This document shows positions 35,310-43,384 of a stretch of DNA of 64,000 bases, piece after piece; position 1 is the first letter of the stretch, and every line of letters begins with the position of its first letter. Position numbers and translations under genes: made by a program. The notes beneath the pieces were generated by a model. That model searched no databases. It saw only the letters and a program-made list of their open reading frames with translations, and was not told the origin of the DNA. The stretch covers positions 372,001 through 436,000 of the forward strand of contig NZ_JAUCBZ010000015.1 in assembly GCF_034676545.1 (NCBI RefSeq). Reading direction: 5' to 3'. This DNA is from Pararhodobacter sp. (lineage in GTDB: Bacteria; Pseudomonadota; Alphaproteobacteria; Rhodobacterales; Rhodobacteraceae).

Positions 35310-35614
35310 TACCATCGGGGCAAGACCACTTAATCTAGATCGTTTAGCCGCGAGCATTGTATCAGAACCGCAACCTGTGGGTTATCTAAGATTTCAAGGA
35401 AATCGCGTCCGGCACTCAATATTCAAGGCTTGCCCCTTCGCGCATGAGGCCGCCCTCGCATTGGAGACTTTCGCCGAATCGTCGCCCGAGCCCTTCCTGA
35501 ACTAGATCCAGAACGCGCGCGCGGGTCTTGGCGAGCGACGACGACGACCGACAGATCCTTGTGGACATCCGCGCGGAAAAAGCCCCGCAAGGACGCGCTG
35601 CCGAAAGGGTAAAG
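35310..35614. other. Intergenic stretch right of the att region
   Basis: About 300 bases with a short plus-strand frame (35287-35505) and a minus-strand frame (35416-35628) of similar length; neither has a ribosome-binding site or a recognisable motif. Bases 35600-35640 form the 3' end region of the ATPase gene. I see no convincing gene. Confidence 0.4.
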
Positions 35615-37231
35615 CTATCTGTCCCCAATGGTAATTCTTAGGCTTCTTCCAGACTCGCCTTCTACCCACTCCTTTTGGGGATAGACAACGAAACCGTTGC
35701 TCGAGTTCTTGCTTGAACTAAACTCGCCAGAAAAAATTGGATGCAAGCACAATTCATCTTCGACACTTAGTGAAAGTCTTCCAGGCATTGCATACTCAAA
35801 CTCTGACTCTGCATAGATTCCGGTACGATTCTTAACTCGACCAACTGCCCCAATTTCAACCAACATCGTCTTGAATTCTCGAAAATCCAATTCTTCATTC
35901 GCCTTGTCAAAAACCACCTTGCCATGACGATTGTAGACACGATGCAAATCGCCATCTGAGAAAGTGCGATGCAGCTCCGGAAGACAGTTCTTTGCGAGCT
36001 CATAGGCCAGCGGATACTTGTGCTCATATGCTGTGAATACTTCTTCACACAGTGTACTTTCGACGCTGGTGATGGCCCTAACTATATCTTGCCCAGATAC
36101 TTGACTCAGGCCTCCTAATTTTCCATTCGCCCGATAGAACATTGTGTTCAGGATCAAAATCGCCTGCCTCGGTAGCAACTGAGTATGCCGCATCAAGTAT
36201 GTAATGGTTGGCTCTTCAAGCCCGATTCCATTGGTTAGCGATTGAGGCAGGAGGCTATGAATTGTCTTTAAGCTTCCAGACCGGTCATAGCCATTGAGCT
36301 TCAATTTATCATACGTCGTCCGATCATATAGTCTGTTGAATATCTGATACCGCCACGCGATTACGCCAAAGATCTCTGAGGCTAGCCATTGGAGCAGAAG
36401 ATTTCTATTGAAGTCCTTTAGTGGGTTCTTCGAACACTTGCGAACCTCGAAATAACTTTCAGCGGGAAGGCACAGCCTTATGCTCCGTCTTTGGTCTCCG
36501 AACTCACCAACGCACTTCAATAGCCCCCCCATGACATGTTTTTTTTCGGGAATACTCAGGTGATAATCTTCAATACTATCAATTATAATGATTGCAGTTT
36601 CGTCAGATTCGGACAAATACCTGTCGAGCTCATCTTTTGCTGGGACATAGCCCGAGTCACTATTATTCAGTGCCTCGAGGAACGCACTAATCACGAATGA
36701 CGCCACTCCATTGCCAAGGTTTTCCGCCTTGTTTCGGAATGCTCCCATTACGCCGACAAGAGTTGATTCGATTGGGATTTTGGTTTGAGCCAAATACTTT
36801 TTTATTGGACTTAGCTTTGCCCCAGGATGTTTCTTGCACAGCTCAACCATGAGCAATGTATTGAAAAAAACCTTCCAGATTTTCGCGATTGACTCTACAT
36901 ACTGCCCATCTGCCCCTTTATTTGGAAAGGCGATTGCCTGTATCGTAGCAAGTGCCTCTTCGGGCTGGACATTCAGAATGTACGTATGCTCATCTATGAA
37001 TTTCGTATTCGATGTAATGGTTGTTTTCCCTGATCCCCTGCGGCCAATTATAATTCTTGGATTACTTCGATATTCTTGCGAAAAGACGTTATCGTCATTG
37101 AAGAGTACAAATCGAGAGTAATCATCTTTGACTAATTTTGCGTTCTCAGGTCCAAATGGTTGTTCATTATTGACGTAAGCCTTAAGTGTTTCACACTGAC
37201 GTTCCGTAAGCCGATCAAGTATTGAATTCAT
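35615..37231 (-). CDS. P-loop ATPase resembling the Sll1717 family
   Basis: A 538-residue protein with clearly lower GC than its surroundings. Walker A GRRGSGKTTITSN (residues about 63-75) and a Walker B-like AIIIIDSIEDYH (about 220-231) with Asp but a degenerate second acidic position; the middle and C-terminal parts are helical (RHTQLLPRQAILILNTMF). The N-terminal FVLFNDDNVFSQEY before the P-loop and overall layout recall Sll1717-type P-loop ATPases of the STAND/KAP-like world, which turn up in phage-defence islands. It is a stand-alone gene just inside the att region. No membrane span or nuclease motif. Role unknown; defence is inferred. Confidence 0.65.
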   Translation of the reverse strand: MNSILDRLTERQCETLKAYVNNEQPFGPENAKLVKDDYSRFVLFNDDNVFSQEYRSNPRIIIGRRGSGKTTITSNTKFIDEHTYILNVQPEEALATIQAIAFPNKGADGQYVESIAKIWKVFFNTLLMVELCKKHPGAKLSPIKKYLAQTKIPIESTLVGVMGAFRNKAENLGNGVASFVISAFLEALNNSDSGYVPAKDELDRYLSESDETAIIIIDSIEDYHLSIPEKKHVMGGLLKCVGEFGDQRRSIRLCLPAESYFEVRKCSKNPLKDFNRNLLLQWLASEIFGVIAWRYQIFNRLYDRTTYDKLKLNGYDRSGSLKTIHSLLPQSLTNGIGLEEPTITYLMRHTQLLPRQAILILNTMFYRANGKLGGLSQVSGQDIVRAITSVESTLCEEVFTAYEHKYPLAYELAKNCLPELHRTFSDGDLHRVYNRHGKVVFDKANEELDFREFKTMLVEIGAVGRVKNRTGIYAESEFEYAMPGRLSLSVEDELCLHPIFSGEFSSSKNSSNGFVVYPQKEWVEGESGRSLRITIGDR

Positions 37232-38092
37232 TCTGATTGCTCCAGCCAGCCGAGGATTTCTGATGAGAGGCTAGGGTAACAACGGTTGTCGGTCAATTTC
37301 TAAGTCTTTCCGTGATGATCGCTGCAGCAAGCCGGAGCGTGCCTTTTCACCCTGAGGCAAGATGCCAGCCAGGGAAAATGCACTCAGCTCCAATGGTGGA
37401 GCTGGACACATGGCCAATGCCACGAACTGGATCCCCCTGGCCACCGCGCCCGACAGCTATTTCGACAAGCTATCCCCCTCAGAAAAACCGATATTCGCCG
37501 CGTCAAGATGGCCCTCTCGGTCAAAGAGTTACCCCAGCCTACCACCCAGTTTGCGCAGTTTCAGAGCTCACATGTCCGCCCTTTGACGTGCGAAGTGCCC
37601 GCGTGCATTCGTCACTTCCGTCCGCTGGAACTGCTGGTGAAACAGACGCGCCTGCTGAAGATCGCGAAGGTGCTCCGCATAGTCTGCGGGGATAGTACGG
37701 GCATTCTGATCGATGAGTTTTCGATAGCCGAGTATTTCGATCGCGTGCCGCTGCATCGCGTTCGACACAAATGACCGTCTCAGATCAGCCGGAATCTGGC
37801 TGCCCACTTGGCAGATGCGACCGCTCTGGGCCGGGCGCGCGCTGCGTCTGCAAAGCAATTCATCTTGCTGCGCTGTGCTTAAATGCCGTCGAAGTACTCG
37901 AATGCCAGTCCTCCACCCGAATGGAGCAGGCTGCACCCATTTTCACTCACCTCAGCAGAACAAAAAGGGACCGGTACCAGCCTGCGTTTCTATCTGCCGC
38001 TTTATGCCACCCTGCCACCCCTTCGGTCGATGTTTGAGTTGAACTGCAGCGCGGATCACGCCTGTGTCACGTCAGCACGGAGGTGGTTCATC
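37232..38092. other. Long stretch without a convincing gene
   Basis: About 860 bases between the ATPase and the integrase. Competing frames exist: plus 37508-37774 (VKQTRLLKIAKVLRIVCGDS) and, opposite it, minus 37568-37936 (HAIEILGYRKLIDQNARTI, then DLQQARLFHQQFQRT); only one, if any, can be real and neither has a motif or clear ribosome-binding site. The right part contains the TGCCACCC repeat site (37999-38020). A decayed regulatory gene is possible. Confidence 0.35.
37999..38020. repeat. Direct repeat site, copy 1 (upstream of the integrase)
   Basis: A 22-bp sequence, TTTA followed by TGCCACCCTGCCACCCCT, recurs exactly at 40180-40201. Internally it is a tandem of TGCCACCC. It lies 73 bases before the integrase start, so it is probably a binding site for an integrase/excisionase regulator. 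Confidence 0.6.
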
Positions 38093-39331
38093 ATGGCGCA
38101 AAGGGAAAAGCTGACCGAAAAACTGGTCAGGGCGGCGGAGCCTCGGACGGGGATTTACCAGGTCTTCGACGAGGACGTGCGGGGGTTTTCGCTGCGCGTA
38201 TTCACATCGGGCAGCAGGAATTTCACGCTGGATTACCGGGTCAAAGGCCGCCAGCGCCGCTTCACCATCGGCAGATGGCCGGAATGGACAGTTACCGCCG
38301 CGCGCGAACAGGCCAAGGCGCTGCGTCGCATCATCGACGATGGAGGCGATCCGCTGGGCGAACGGGAAACCGGGATGTCGGCCCCCCGGATCCCCGATCT
38401 GATCGACCGCTATATCGAAACCCACCTGCCCAATCTGGCCCCGACCAACCGCACCGACCAAATTTCCATGCTGCGCAAACTGGTGCAGCCGGTCTGGAAG
38501 CACAAACTGGTCGAGGAGGTCACGCTGGATGATGTCGACAGACTGCTCGCCCAAGTGGCCAAGGGCCGCGCGCGCCCCTCCAAGGCCAAACCCAACAATC
38601 GCGCCCGCAAGCTGCAAGGATCGAAACCGACGCCGATCCGTGCCAACCGAACCGGCGAGGTCCTGCGCAAGATGTTCAACCTCGCCGTCCAGTGGAAGAT
38701 GCGTCCCGACAACCCTGCGATGGGGTTTCACCGGCGCATCGAGACCGAGCGCGAACGCTATCTGAGCATGGACGAGATTGATCGTCTGGCCAGCGCGCTG
38801 GCCGTAGCCGAGGACCAGCGCGCCGCCAACATCATACGCATGTGCATGTTGACAGGGGCCCGTCTTGGCGAAGTGCGCTGCGCGCGGTTTGAGCAGTTCA
38901 ACCTCGAGTTTGCCACATGGTCGAAGCCTGCGACCACCACCAAGCAGCGCAAGATCCACCGCCTGCCGATTTCGCCGGATGTGGCCGCCATTGTGCGCCA
39001 GAGGCAAACCGCCGTACATCGGGATTGTCCGTGGCTGTTCCCCGGCGATGTGCCGGGCCAGCCGGTCAAGGAAATCCGCTGCTTCTGGCGTCAGATCCAG
39101 ACCAAGGCTGAAATTTCGGGTGTGCGGATCCATGACCTGCGCCACACCTTCGCCTCGCTGCTGGTCAGCGGCGGCGCCTCATTGGAAATGATCGGCAAAC
39201 TGCTGGGGCATTCGCAGATGCGCACCACGCAACGCTATGCACATATGATGGACTCGCCGCTGCGGGACGGGGTCAATGCGGTCGCGGAGATGATGAAGCC
39301 GAAGTTGCGTGTTGTTCAGGGCGGGCGCTGA
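38093..39331 (+). CDS. int: Tyrosine recombinase/integrase
   Basis: A 412-residue integrase; ATG at 38093 follows GGAGGTGG at 38079. N-terminal arm-binding domain of the P4/DUF4102 type (FDEDVRGFSLRVFTSGSRNF, YRVKGRQRRFTIGRWPEWT), SAM-like core-binding domain at about 115-200, and catalytic domain with the tetrad R in TGARLGEVRC, H-x-x-R in HDLRHTFAS, H in LLGHSQ, and Tyr in TTQRYAH. It inserts and excises the element; the att region at 35.0-35.3 kb with its tRNA-fMet 3' half is the likely site. The gene points away from the att site. Confidence 0.93.
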   Translation: MAQREKLTEKLVRAAEPRTGIYQVFDEDVRGFSLRVFTSGSRNFTLDYRVKGRQRRFTIGRWPEWTVTAAREQAKALRRIIDDGGDPLGERETGMSAPRIPDLIDRYIETHLPNLAPTNRTDQISMLRKLVQPVWKHKLVEEVTLDDVDRLLAQVAKGRARPSKAKPNNRARKLQGSKPTPIRANRTGEVLRKMFNLAVQWKMRPDNPAMGFHRRIETERERYLSMDEIDRLASALAVAEDQRAANIIRMCMLTGARLGEVRCARFEQFNLEFATWSKPATTTKQRKIHRLPISPDVAAIVRQRQTAVHRDCPWLFPGDVPGQPVKEIRCFWRQIQTKAEISGVRIHDLRHTFASLLVSGGASLEMIGKLLGHSQMRTTQRYAHMMDSPLRDGVNAVAEMMKPKLRVVQGGR

Positions 39332-39344
39332 ACTCGCCCTGAAC
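39314..39344. terminator. Stem-loop across the integrase stop codon
   Basis: GTTCAGGGCG and CGCCCTGAAC form a perfect 10-bp stem with an 11-base loop that contains the int TGA. No T-run follows, but it lies between convergent genes (int and the gene ending at 39381), so a bidirectional stop or mRNA-end stabiliser is likely. Confidence 0.5.
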
Positions 39345-39380
39345 AGGCATCAACGCCACAGGTCAATGAGGATCGTTGGT

Positions 39381-39980
39381 CTATTGCGGCTTCTTCAGGG
39401 CCCGCCAGATCGGGCTGAGTTTGCGCCGGATCTGGCTTTCATCCGGAACGGAACCATCCTTGGCGTTTGCCACGAACCATTCCTGACCTTCAGCCACAAA
39501 ATCAGTCTGCGATTCCGGCAACCCATGTTCGAACAACCTGATCATCAGGGCCTGAAGCATCCCCTCCCAATCGTGCCGTGATGACCGCCCGGGGCTGACA
39601 TGGACCCGGTGCAGCGGATCGTACTCGTCTTCAAAGCGCTGGGCGGTTTTTGCAGTCACCAACAGATCGTCCAATTCGATAGTCACGCCTTGGGCGGGAT
39701 CGGTGATGATCTTCCATGTGTCGGTGCCCTGCGGCCGGATGCGCCAGATCAAGCAGGCCTTGGGATCCGAGCGATTGCCCCGAAACAACGGCATGACGTC
39801 CTCTGCGCAGACCACCACCAAGCCAACTTGCGGCTCGGTTCCGCTGCATTGAACCTTCCCGATGCTGGTCACGATTTCAATAATGCCTTCCGTGGCCCAC
39901 CCCACAATGTCACCAGGCGAGCACCCCCAGCGCACTGCCAAATTTTCCAACTTCCAAAAAACACGTGCCGGTAAAGCCAT
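39381..39980 (-). CDS. Hypothetical phage protein
   Basis: A 199-residue soluble protein. The N-terminus (FWKLENLAVRWGCSPGDIVG, then TEGIIEIV) looks like a small HTH for which W-x-C-S-P-G-D-I is the turn; the C-terminal third (MLQALMIRLFEHGLPESQTD, then ESQIRRKLSPIWRAL) is helical. Similar proteins occur next to integrases in alphaproteobacterial prophages and may be regulatory. It runs against int and starts in the repeat-bearing region 39981-40201. No firm function. Confidence 0.6.
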   Translation of the reverse strand: MALPARVFWKLENLAVRWGCSPGDIVGWATEGIIEIVTSIGKVQCSGTEPQVGLVVVCAEDVMPLFRGNRSDPKACLIWRIRPQGTDTWKIITDPAQGVTIELDDLLVTAKTAQRFEDEYDPLHRVHVSPGRSSRHDWEGMLQALMIRLFEHGLPESQTDFVAEGQEWFVANAKDGSVPDESQIRRKLSPIWRALKKPQ

Positions 39981-40145
39981 CGCTACTTCCTTTTTAGGTT
40001 TTTATGAGAGGCGCGCGCGGCGTTGGTCACTGACGTGCCGAGGGTTCCCCAGCTGCACCCTGGCCGTGCAATCAAAGGTTGTTAATGCGACAGCACAACT
40101 CGCCCACGTCTTGACGGCGATAATTCGAAAAACGTCATAAAAACA

Positions 40146-40201
40146 AGGGGTGGCACGAAAGGCGCGTTGAATACGCCGGTTTATGCCACCCTGCCACCCC
40201 T
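40146..40201. repeat. TGCCACCC operator-like cluster with inverted and direct copies
   Basis: AGGGGTGGCA (40146-40155) is the inverted form of TGCCACCCCT (40192-40201), and the latter is preceded directly by TGCCACCC (40184-40191). The right part (40180-40201) is identical to the site before int. The cluster lies between the divergent genes at 39381-39980 and 40271, so both start near it. Looks like a multi-site operator or excisionase site. Confidence 0.6.
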
Positions 40202-40270
40202 CGTCCTCTGCTCCCCTGCCCCCGAGACGCAATCGCCCGCAATCGGGCGCAAAAGGGGAAGGAATCACGG

Positions 40271-40519
40271 ATGTTGGATACGCAGGACAGCAACCAGTCA
40301 GGGCCCGACATCGGCCTGCTGGAGGATTGGATCAGTCGGCATGATCTGGCGATCAGCCTCGGGGTGTCTGAGGACACGCTGTGGCGGTGGGATATGCGGC
40401 GAACCGGACCGCAAAGCATCAAACTCGGGCGCAAAGTCTATTACCGGCGCAGCACCGTGCGCAGCTGGCTCGAGGCCAGAGAACAGGCACGCAAGACAAC
40501 GTCGCGGGGTCGGCGATGA
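40271..40519 (+). CDS. Excisionase/AlpA-like HTH protein
   Basis: An 82-residue protein with a MerR/AlpA-type HTH: WISRHDLAISLGVSEDTLWR for the helix-turn-helix and IKLGRKVYYRRSTVRSWLE for the wing and last helix. Proteins of this size and type serve as excisionases or regulators in prophages. AAGGA lies before the ATG. Its stop overlaps the next gene (ATGA), starting the early operon that runs through replication and methylase genes. Confidence 0.8.
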   Translation: MLDTQDSNQSGPDIGLLEDWISRHDLAISLGVSEDTLWRWDMRRTGPQSIKLGRKVYYRRSTVRSWLEAREQARKTTSRGRR

Positions 40520-40782
40520 ACGCGCCGATGCCTCACCTGCCCCTCGTTCCGACCTCTGGCTCCGGCGACTGGATGCACGACCGCCTGACCGAGGCGCGCG
40601 GCGTCCTGGCCGACACCACGCGGCATCCGGACTCGCTAGTCATCCTGGCGGCACGTGTTGTCGTCGGCCAGACCGACGATGCCCGCGAATGCAGCGATGC
40701 CATTGACCTGCTGCGCTTGCTGGACCCTCGGCCATTGCATGTTGTCGCAGCAGCCGCCTTCCCGAAGGGCGGTGCCGCATGA
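40516..40782 (+). CDS. Small early-operon phage protein
   Basis: An 88-residue protein starting at the ATGA overlap. Helical, with MHDRLTEARGVLADTTRHPD and SLVILAARVVVGQTDDARE. No recognised domain. It lies between the excisionase-like gene and the VRR-NUC gene with 4-base overlaps on both sides, so it is surely translated with them. Confidence 0.6.
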   Translation: MNAPMPHLPLVPTSGSGDWMHDRLTEARGVLADTTRHPDSLVILAARVVVGQTDDARECSDAIDLLRLLDPRPLHVVAAAAFPKGGAA

Positions 40783-41174
40783 ACCGGCGCAGCACACCCG
40801 AAGCTGATGCGCAGCGCGCCATCGTGCAGGCGCTGCGCTTCGCCCTGCCCCGCGACGCCGTCGTCCATCACTGCGCGAACGAGGTGACCGAGGCCGGGCC
40901 CCGCGGCGCGAAGCGGCAGTCGATCCTCGTCGGCATGGGCGTCCATGCCGGGTTTGCCGACCTGATCGTAATCTGCGGCGGCCGCGTGCTTTTCCTCGAG
41001 GTCAAAAGCGAAACCGGTCGATTGCGCAAATCGCAGGAGGTCTTCCGCGACACCGTCTGCGCGCAGGGCTTTGGCTGGGCGCTGGTGCGCTCGGTCGACG
41101 ACGCGCTGGGCGCGCTGGCCGACAACGGATTCACCAGCCGAGCGCAGCTTCCAGCGCGGAGGGTGGCGCCATGA
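40779..41174 (+). CDS. VRR-NUC domain nuclease
   Basis: A 131-residue stand-alone VRR-NUC protein: E in TPEADAQRAIVQAL, D in GFADLIVICGGRVLFLEVK (D...E-x-K, the PD-(D/E)XK core) and the closing QEVFRDTVCAQGFGWALVRSVDD. Stand-alone VRR-NUC proteins are common in phages and are structure-specific DNA nucleases thought to act in replication or recombination. Overlaps both neighbours by 4 bases. Confidence 0.88.
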   Translation: MNRRSTPEADAQRAIVQALRFALPRDAVVHHCANEVTEAGPRGAKRQSILVGMGVHAGFADLIVICGGRVLFLEVKSETGRLRKSQEVFRDTVCAQGFGWALVRSVDDALGALADNGFTSRAQLPARRVAP

Positions 41175-42121
41175 GCCACAAGGCAACGGTCTGGGCCATC
41201 CAGCAACGCGGGTTGAAGCCTGCCACCAAGATCGTGCTCTGGTTTCTCTGCGATCGGCACAACCCGGATTTCGGCTGTTTCCCGACGCAAGCACGGCTGG
41301 CCGACGACGCGGAGATGTCGATTTCTGCGCTAAATGATCATCTCGCAAAGCTGGAAGCGTTGCGCCTGATCCACCGGGTTCGCGTTCATGATCCCCGCAC
41401 GCACAAGCGCCAAGCGACCCGCTACATCCTGGGGTTCGAAGACGGCTTTCCACAAGAGCCAACTCCGGAAACCGGACACGGGTTTTCGGGAACGGAGAAA
41501 GAACAGGACCCCGACCCAACTCCGGATTCCGGTGATGGAGCCATCTCCAGATTTCCGGTAAAGCCATCTCCGGATTTTGCCCAAAGCCATCTCCGAAATC
41601 CGGAGACTAACCTTGTAAGAGAACCCCTAAATAAACCAGTAAAGGAGGAGGAGGGCGCGCAAGCACGCGCAGCGATCTCTGATCTGTTTTTCGGGGAAGT
41701 GCTTTTGGCGCTGGGCCTCGATTTCACCGCCCTGCCCGGCTGGTGGCAAGGCTGGCCACCCCGGCTGCACGTCCAGCGCTGGCGCGACGAGTTGGGGCTC
41801 ACCGAGGCGGAGATCATCGCCGCTGCCGAGGCGTCCCGCCAGGAACACCCCGAACCGCCCGATGGGCCGAAGGCGCTGAACCGGGCGATGCAGCGTGCTG
41901 CCCAGCGCAAGACTGAGGATGCAGGGCGGAAACGGCGGAAGCCGAAGGCGGTGCCAGCACCAGCGGCAAAGCCGATCACCGACCTCCCCGCCTTCTACGC
42001 CAAGATCGTTAACGCAGACGGATACCTGCCAGTCAGCGCGATCAGCAACACCATGCGCGATGCCATGCTTGGCCGGGGGCTGGTTACGGCCGAACGCCTG
42101 CGCGAGCGGGGGATACGGTGA
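41171..42121 (+). CDS. Phage replication initiator-like protein (lambda O-like layout)
   Basis: A 316-residue protein. Residues 1-90 form a winged HTH of the phage-replication type (VWAIQQRGLKPATKIVLWFL, CFPTQARLADDAEMSISALNDHL). Residues 95-150 are a Pro/Ser-rich linker (PTPETG, PTPDSG, PSPDF) encoded by the iteron DNA described separately. Residues 165-240 (DLFFGEVLLALGL, WQGWPPRLHVQRWRDELGLT) and the C-terminus (LPAFYAKIVNADGYLP) are helical. An N-terminal DNA-binding domain with iterons inside the gene is how lambda O and its origin are built. No polymerase or helicase motif. Overlaps the C5 methylase gene by 4 bases. Confidence 0.7.
   Translation: MSHKATVWAIQQRGLKPATKIVLWFLCDRHNPDFGCFPTQARLADDAEMSISALNDHLAKLEALRLIHRVRVHDPRTHKRQATRYILGFEDGFPQEPTPETGHGFSGTEKEQDPDPTPDSGDGAISRFPVKPSPDFAQSHLRNPETNLVREPLNKPVKEEEGAQARAAISDLFFGEVLLALGLDFTALPGWWQGWPPRLHVQRWRDELGLTEAEIIAAAEASRQEHPEPPDGPKALNRAMQRAAQRKTEDAGRKRRKPKAVPAPAAKPITDLPAFYAKIVNADGYLPVSAISNTMRDAMLGRGLVTAERLRERGIR
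41459..41603. repeat. Five iterons, candidate phage replication origin
   Basis: Consensus CCAWCTCCGGAWWYCGG. Copies at 41459-41475, 41516-41532, 41541-41558, 41564-41580 and 41587-41603. The last four start 25, 23 and 23 bases apart, about two helical turns, so bound proteins would sit on one face. Directly right (41604-41650) is an AT-richer stretch (TAACCTTGTAAGAG, CCTAAATAAACCAGTAAAG) suitable for unwinding. All lie inside the replication-initiator-like gene. Confidence 0.65.
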
Positions 42122-43368
42122 ATGGCATGGTGTCACGTCCCCGGCACGGATTGTCCCTCTGCGCAGGCGGCGGAGGCCTTGATCTGGGCCTCATGCTCGC
42201 CGAACCTGGCTTTCACACCCGCGCTTTTGTCGAATGGGACAACTGGCCGCGTGCCGTTCTCATCGCCGCCCAGCGCGCAGGGTATTTCGCCCCGGCCCCG
42301 ATCTGGGATGATCTCCGCAGTTTCGATGTCCGGCCTTTCCGCGGTGCTTTCGACATCGTCCTCGCTGGATATCCTTGTCAGCCGTTCAGCGCTGCGGGAA
42401 AACGCGGCGGGGCCGATGATCCGAGACACCTCTGGCCCGACGTCGCCCGTGTCATCGGGGAATGCCGCCCCGAGTGGGTCTTCCTCGAAAACGTGCCCGG
42501 TCACGTCACCCTCGGCCTTGAATCCGTCCTGCGAGACCTTTGGGGACTGGGCTATACGCCTGCGGCGGGTCTGTTCAGCGCGGCAGAAGTCGGCGCGCCG
42601 CACCAGCGGCTCCGCATCTTCATCCTGGCCCACACCGATGAGCCTGCATCCCGGCACCGCCAGCTACAACCCGGCCGGGAACAGCGATTTTACCCGCAAG
42701 GCGGAGGCGCTAGCGCTGGGCATCACCAACTGGTCGACGCCCAAGGCCACCGATGGTACGAAGGGTGGTCCAGGCCAGAGCTATGGTTCGGGGGGAATGC
42801 CACCGCTACCAGCGCAAGCCGCACAATGGCAAACGCCGGTGGCGGACGACCAGATGGATCGGCTCCGCGGCAAGATCAACAGCCGGGGCGAACCGAAGCT
42901 GTCAGCACAGGCACTGCAGTGGCCAACACCGGCCGCACAGAACTGGAAGGGATCAAGCGAGGCCAGCATCACCCGGGCCGATGGCAAGTCCCGGATGGAC
43001 ATCCTGCATTACCGAGCGGAACAGGGCTTCACCCGCCCGGCCCCGGCGATCATGCCGGATGGGCTACAGCCCTCGTCGCACGCCCCGATCTCGCGCCCGC
43101 TCTGGGCTTCGATGATTGCCTCGCATGGGCGCGTCGTCTCGCGGCGGATCCTCAAGGGCCGGTCACGGCGGCGTCTGAACCCGCTCTTCGTCGGATGGCT
43201 GATGGGCTGGCCCATCGGGCACGCGCTCTGCGCCTGCTCGGAAATGGAGTTCACCCTCTGGCAGCAGCACATGCGTGGCGCGCTCTCGCAGCTGCCCATG
43301 GCCTCGGGCCCGTGGATCTGGCGGCCGACGGATGCGGCCCAGCGCCCGGCGCAGATGTCCCTGTTTGA
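42118..43368 (+). CDS. Phage C5 cytosine DNA methyltransferase
   Basis: A 416-residue protein. Motif I LSLCAGGGGLDLGL, motif IV GYPCQPFSAAGKRGG with the catalytic Cys, motif VI FLENVPGHV, motif VIII-like GAPHQRLRIFILA, and near the end motif X LLGNGVHPLAAAHAW. Between residues 175 and 340 the sequence is low-complexity His/Pro/Gln/Gly, where target recognition would lie. Such methylases protect phage DNA from restriction. An overlapping frame (see 42638) is also open and has phage-like sequence. Start ATGA-coupled to the replication gene. Confidence 0.85.
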   Translation: MNGMVSRPRHGLSLCAGGGGLDLGLMLAEPGFHTRAFVEWDNWPRAVLIAAQRAGYFAPAPIWDDLRSFDVRPFRGAFDIVLAGYPCQPFSAAGKRGGADDPRHLWPDVARVIGECRPEWVFLENVPGHVTLGLESVLRDLWGLGYTPAAGLFSAAEVGAPHQRLRIFILAHTDEPASRHRQLQPGREQRFYPQGGGASAGHHQLVDAQGHRWYEGWSRPELWFGGNATATSASRTMANAGGGRPDGSAPRQDQQPGRTEAVSTGTAVANTGRTELEGIKRGQHHPGRWQVPDGHPALPSGTGLHPPGPGDHAGWATALVARPDLAPALGFDDCLAWARRLAADPQGPVTAASEPALRRMADGLAHRARALRLLGNGVHPLAAAHAWRALAAAHGLGPVDLAADGCGPAPGADVPV

Positions 43369-43384
43369 AGGAATGCAACCATGA
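42638..43384 (+). CDS. Overlapping-frame ORF inside the C5 methylase gene
   Basis: In the +1 frame relative to the methylase, open for over 1.2 kb, the part from the ATG at 42638 (or fused by a frameshift to the methylase N-half near SSSWPTPMS) encodes about 248 residues with repeated WPTP/W-x-TP motifs (WSTPKATDG, WQTPVADDQ, WPTPAAQNW) and a C-terminus RRLNPLFVGWLMGWPIGHAL, ending PAQMSLFEGMQP. I recognise this as the C-terminal domain of phage methylase-like proteins in Rhodobacteraceae. The same bases encode motif X in the other frame. Either dual coding or alternative frameshift product; unproven. Its end overlaps the next gene by 4 bases. Confidence 0.45.
   Translation: MSLHPGTASYNPAGNSDFTRKAEALALGITNWSTPKATDGTKGGPGQSYGSGGMPPLPAQAAQWQTPVADDQMDRLRGKINSRGEPKLSAQALQWPTPAAQNWKGSSEASITRADGKSRMDILHYRAEQGFTRPAPAIMPDGLQPSSHAPISRPLWASMIASHGRVVSRRILKGRSRRRLNPLFVGWLMGWPIGHALCACSEMEFTLWQQHMRGALSQLPMASGPWIWRPTDAAQRPAQMSLFEGMQP

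Noticed and set aside
35287..35505. 72-codon frame right of the tRNA fragment
   Set aside because: Starts within the CGTTGAC arm repeats, no motif, competing minus-strand frame; not supported as a gene.
37508..37774. 88-codon plus-strand frame before the integrase
   Set aside because: Overlaps a minus-strand frame of equal quality; neither has a ribosome-binding site or motif, so the stretch is reported as unresolved.
42118..43384. Simple frameshift error in the methylase
   Set aside because: Frame 1 alone is a complete C5 methylase including motif X, so no error is needed; the second frame is therefore reported as possible dual coding.
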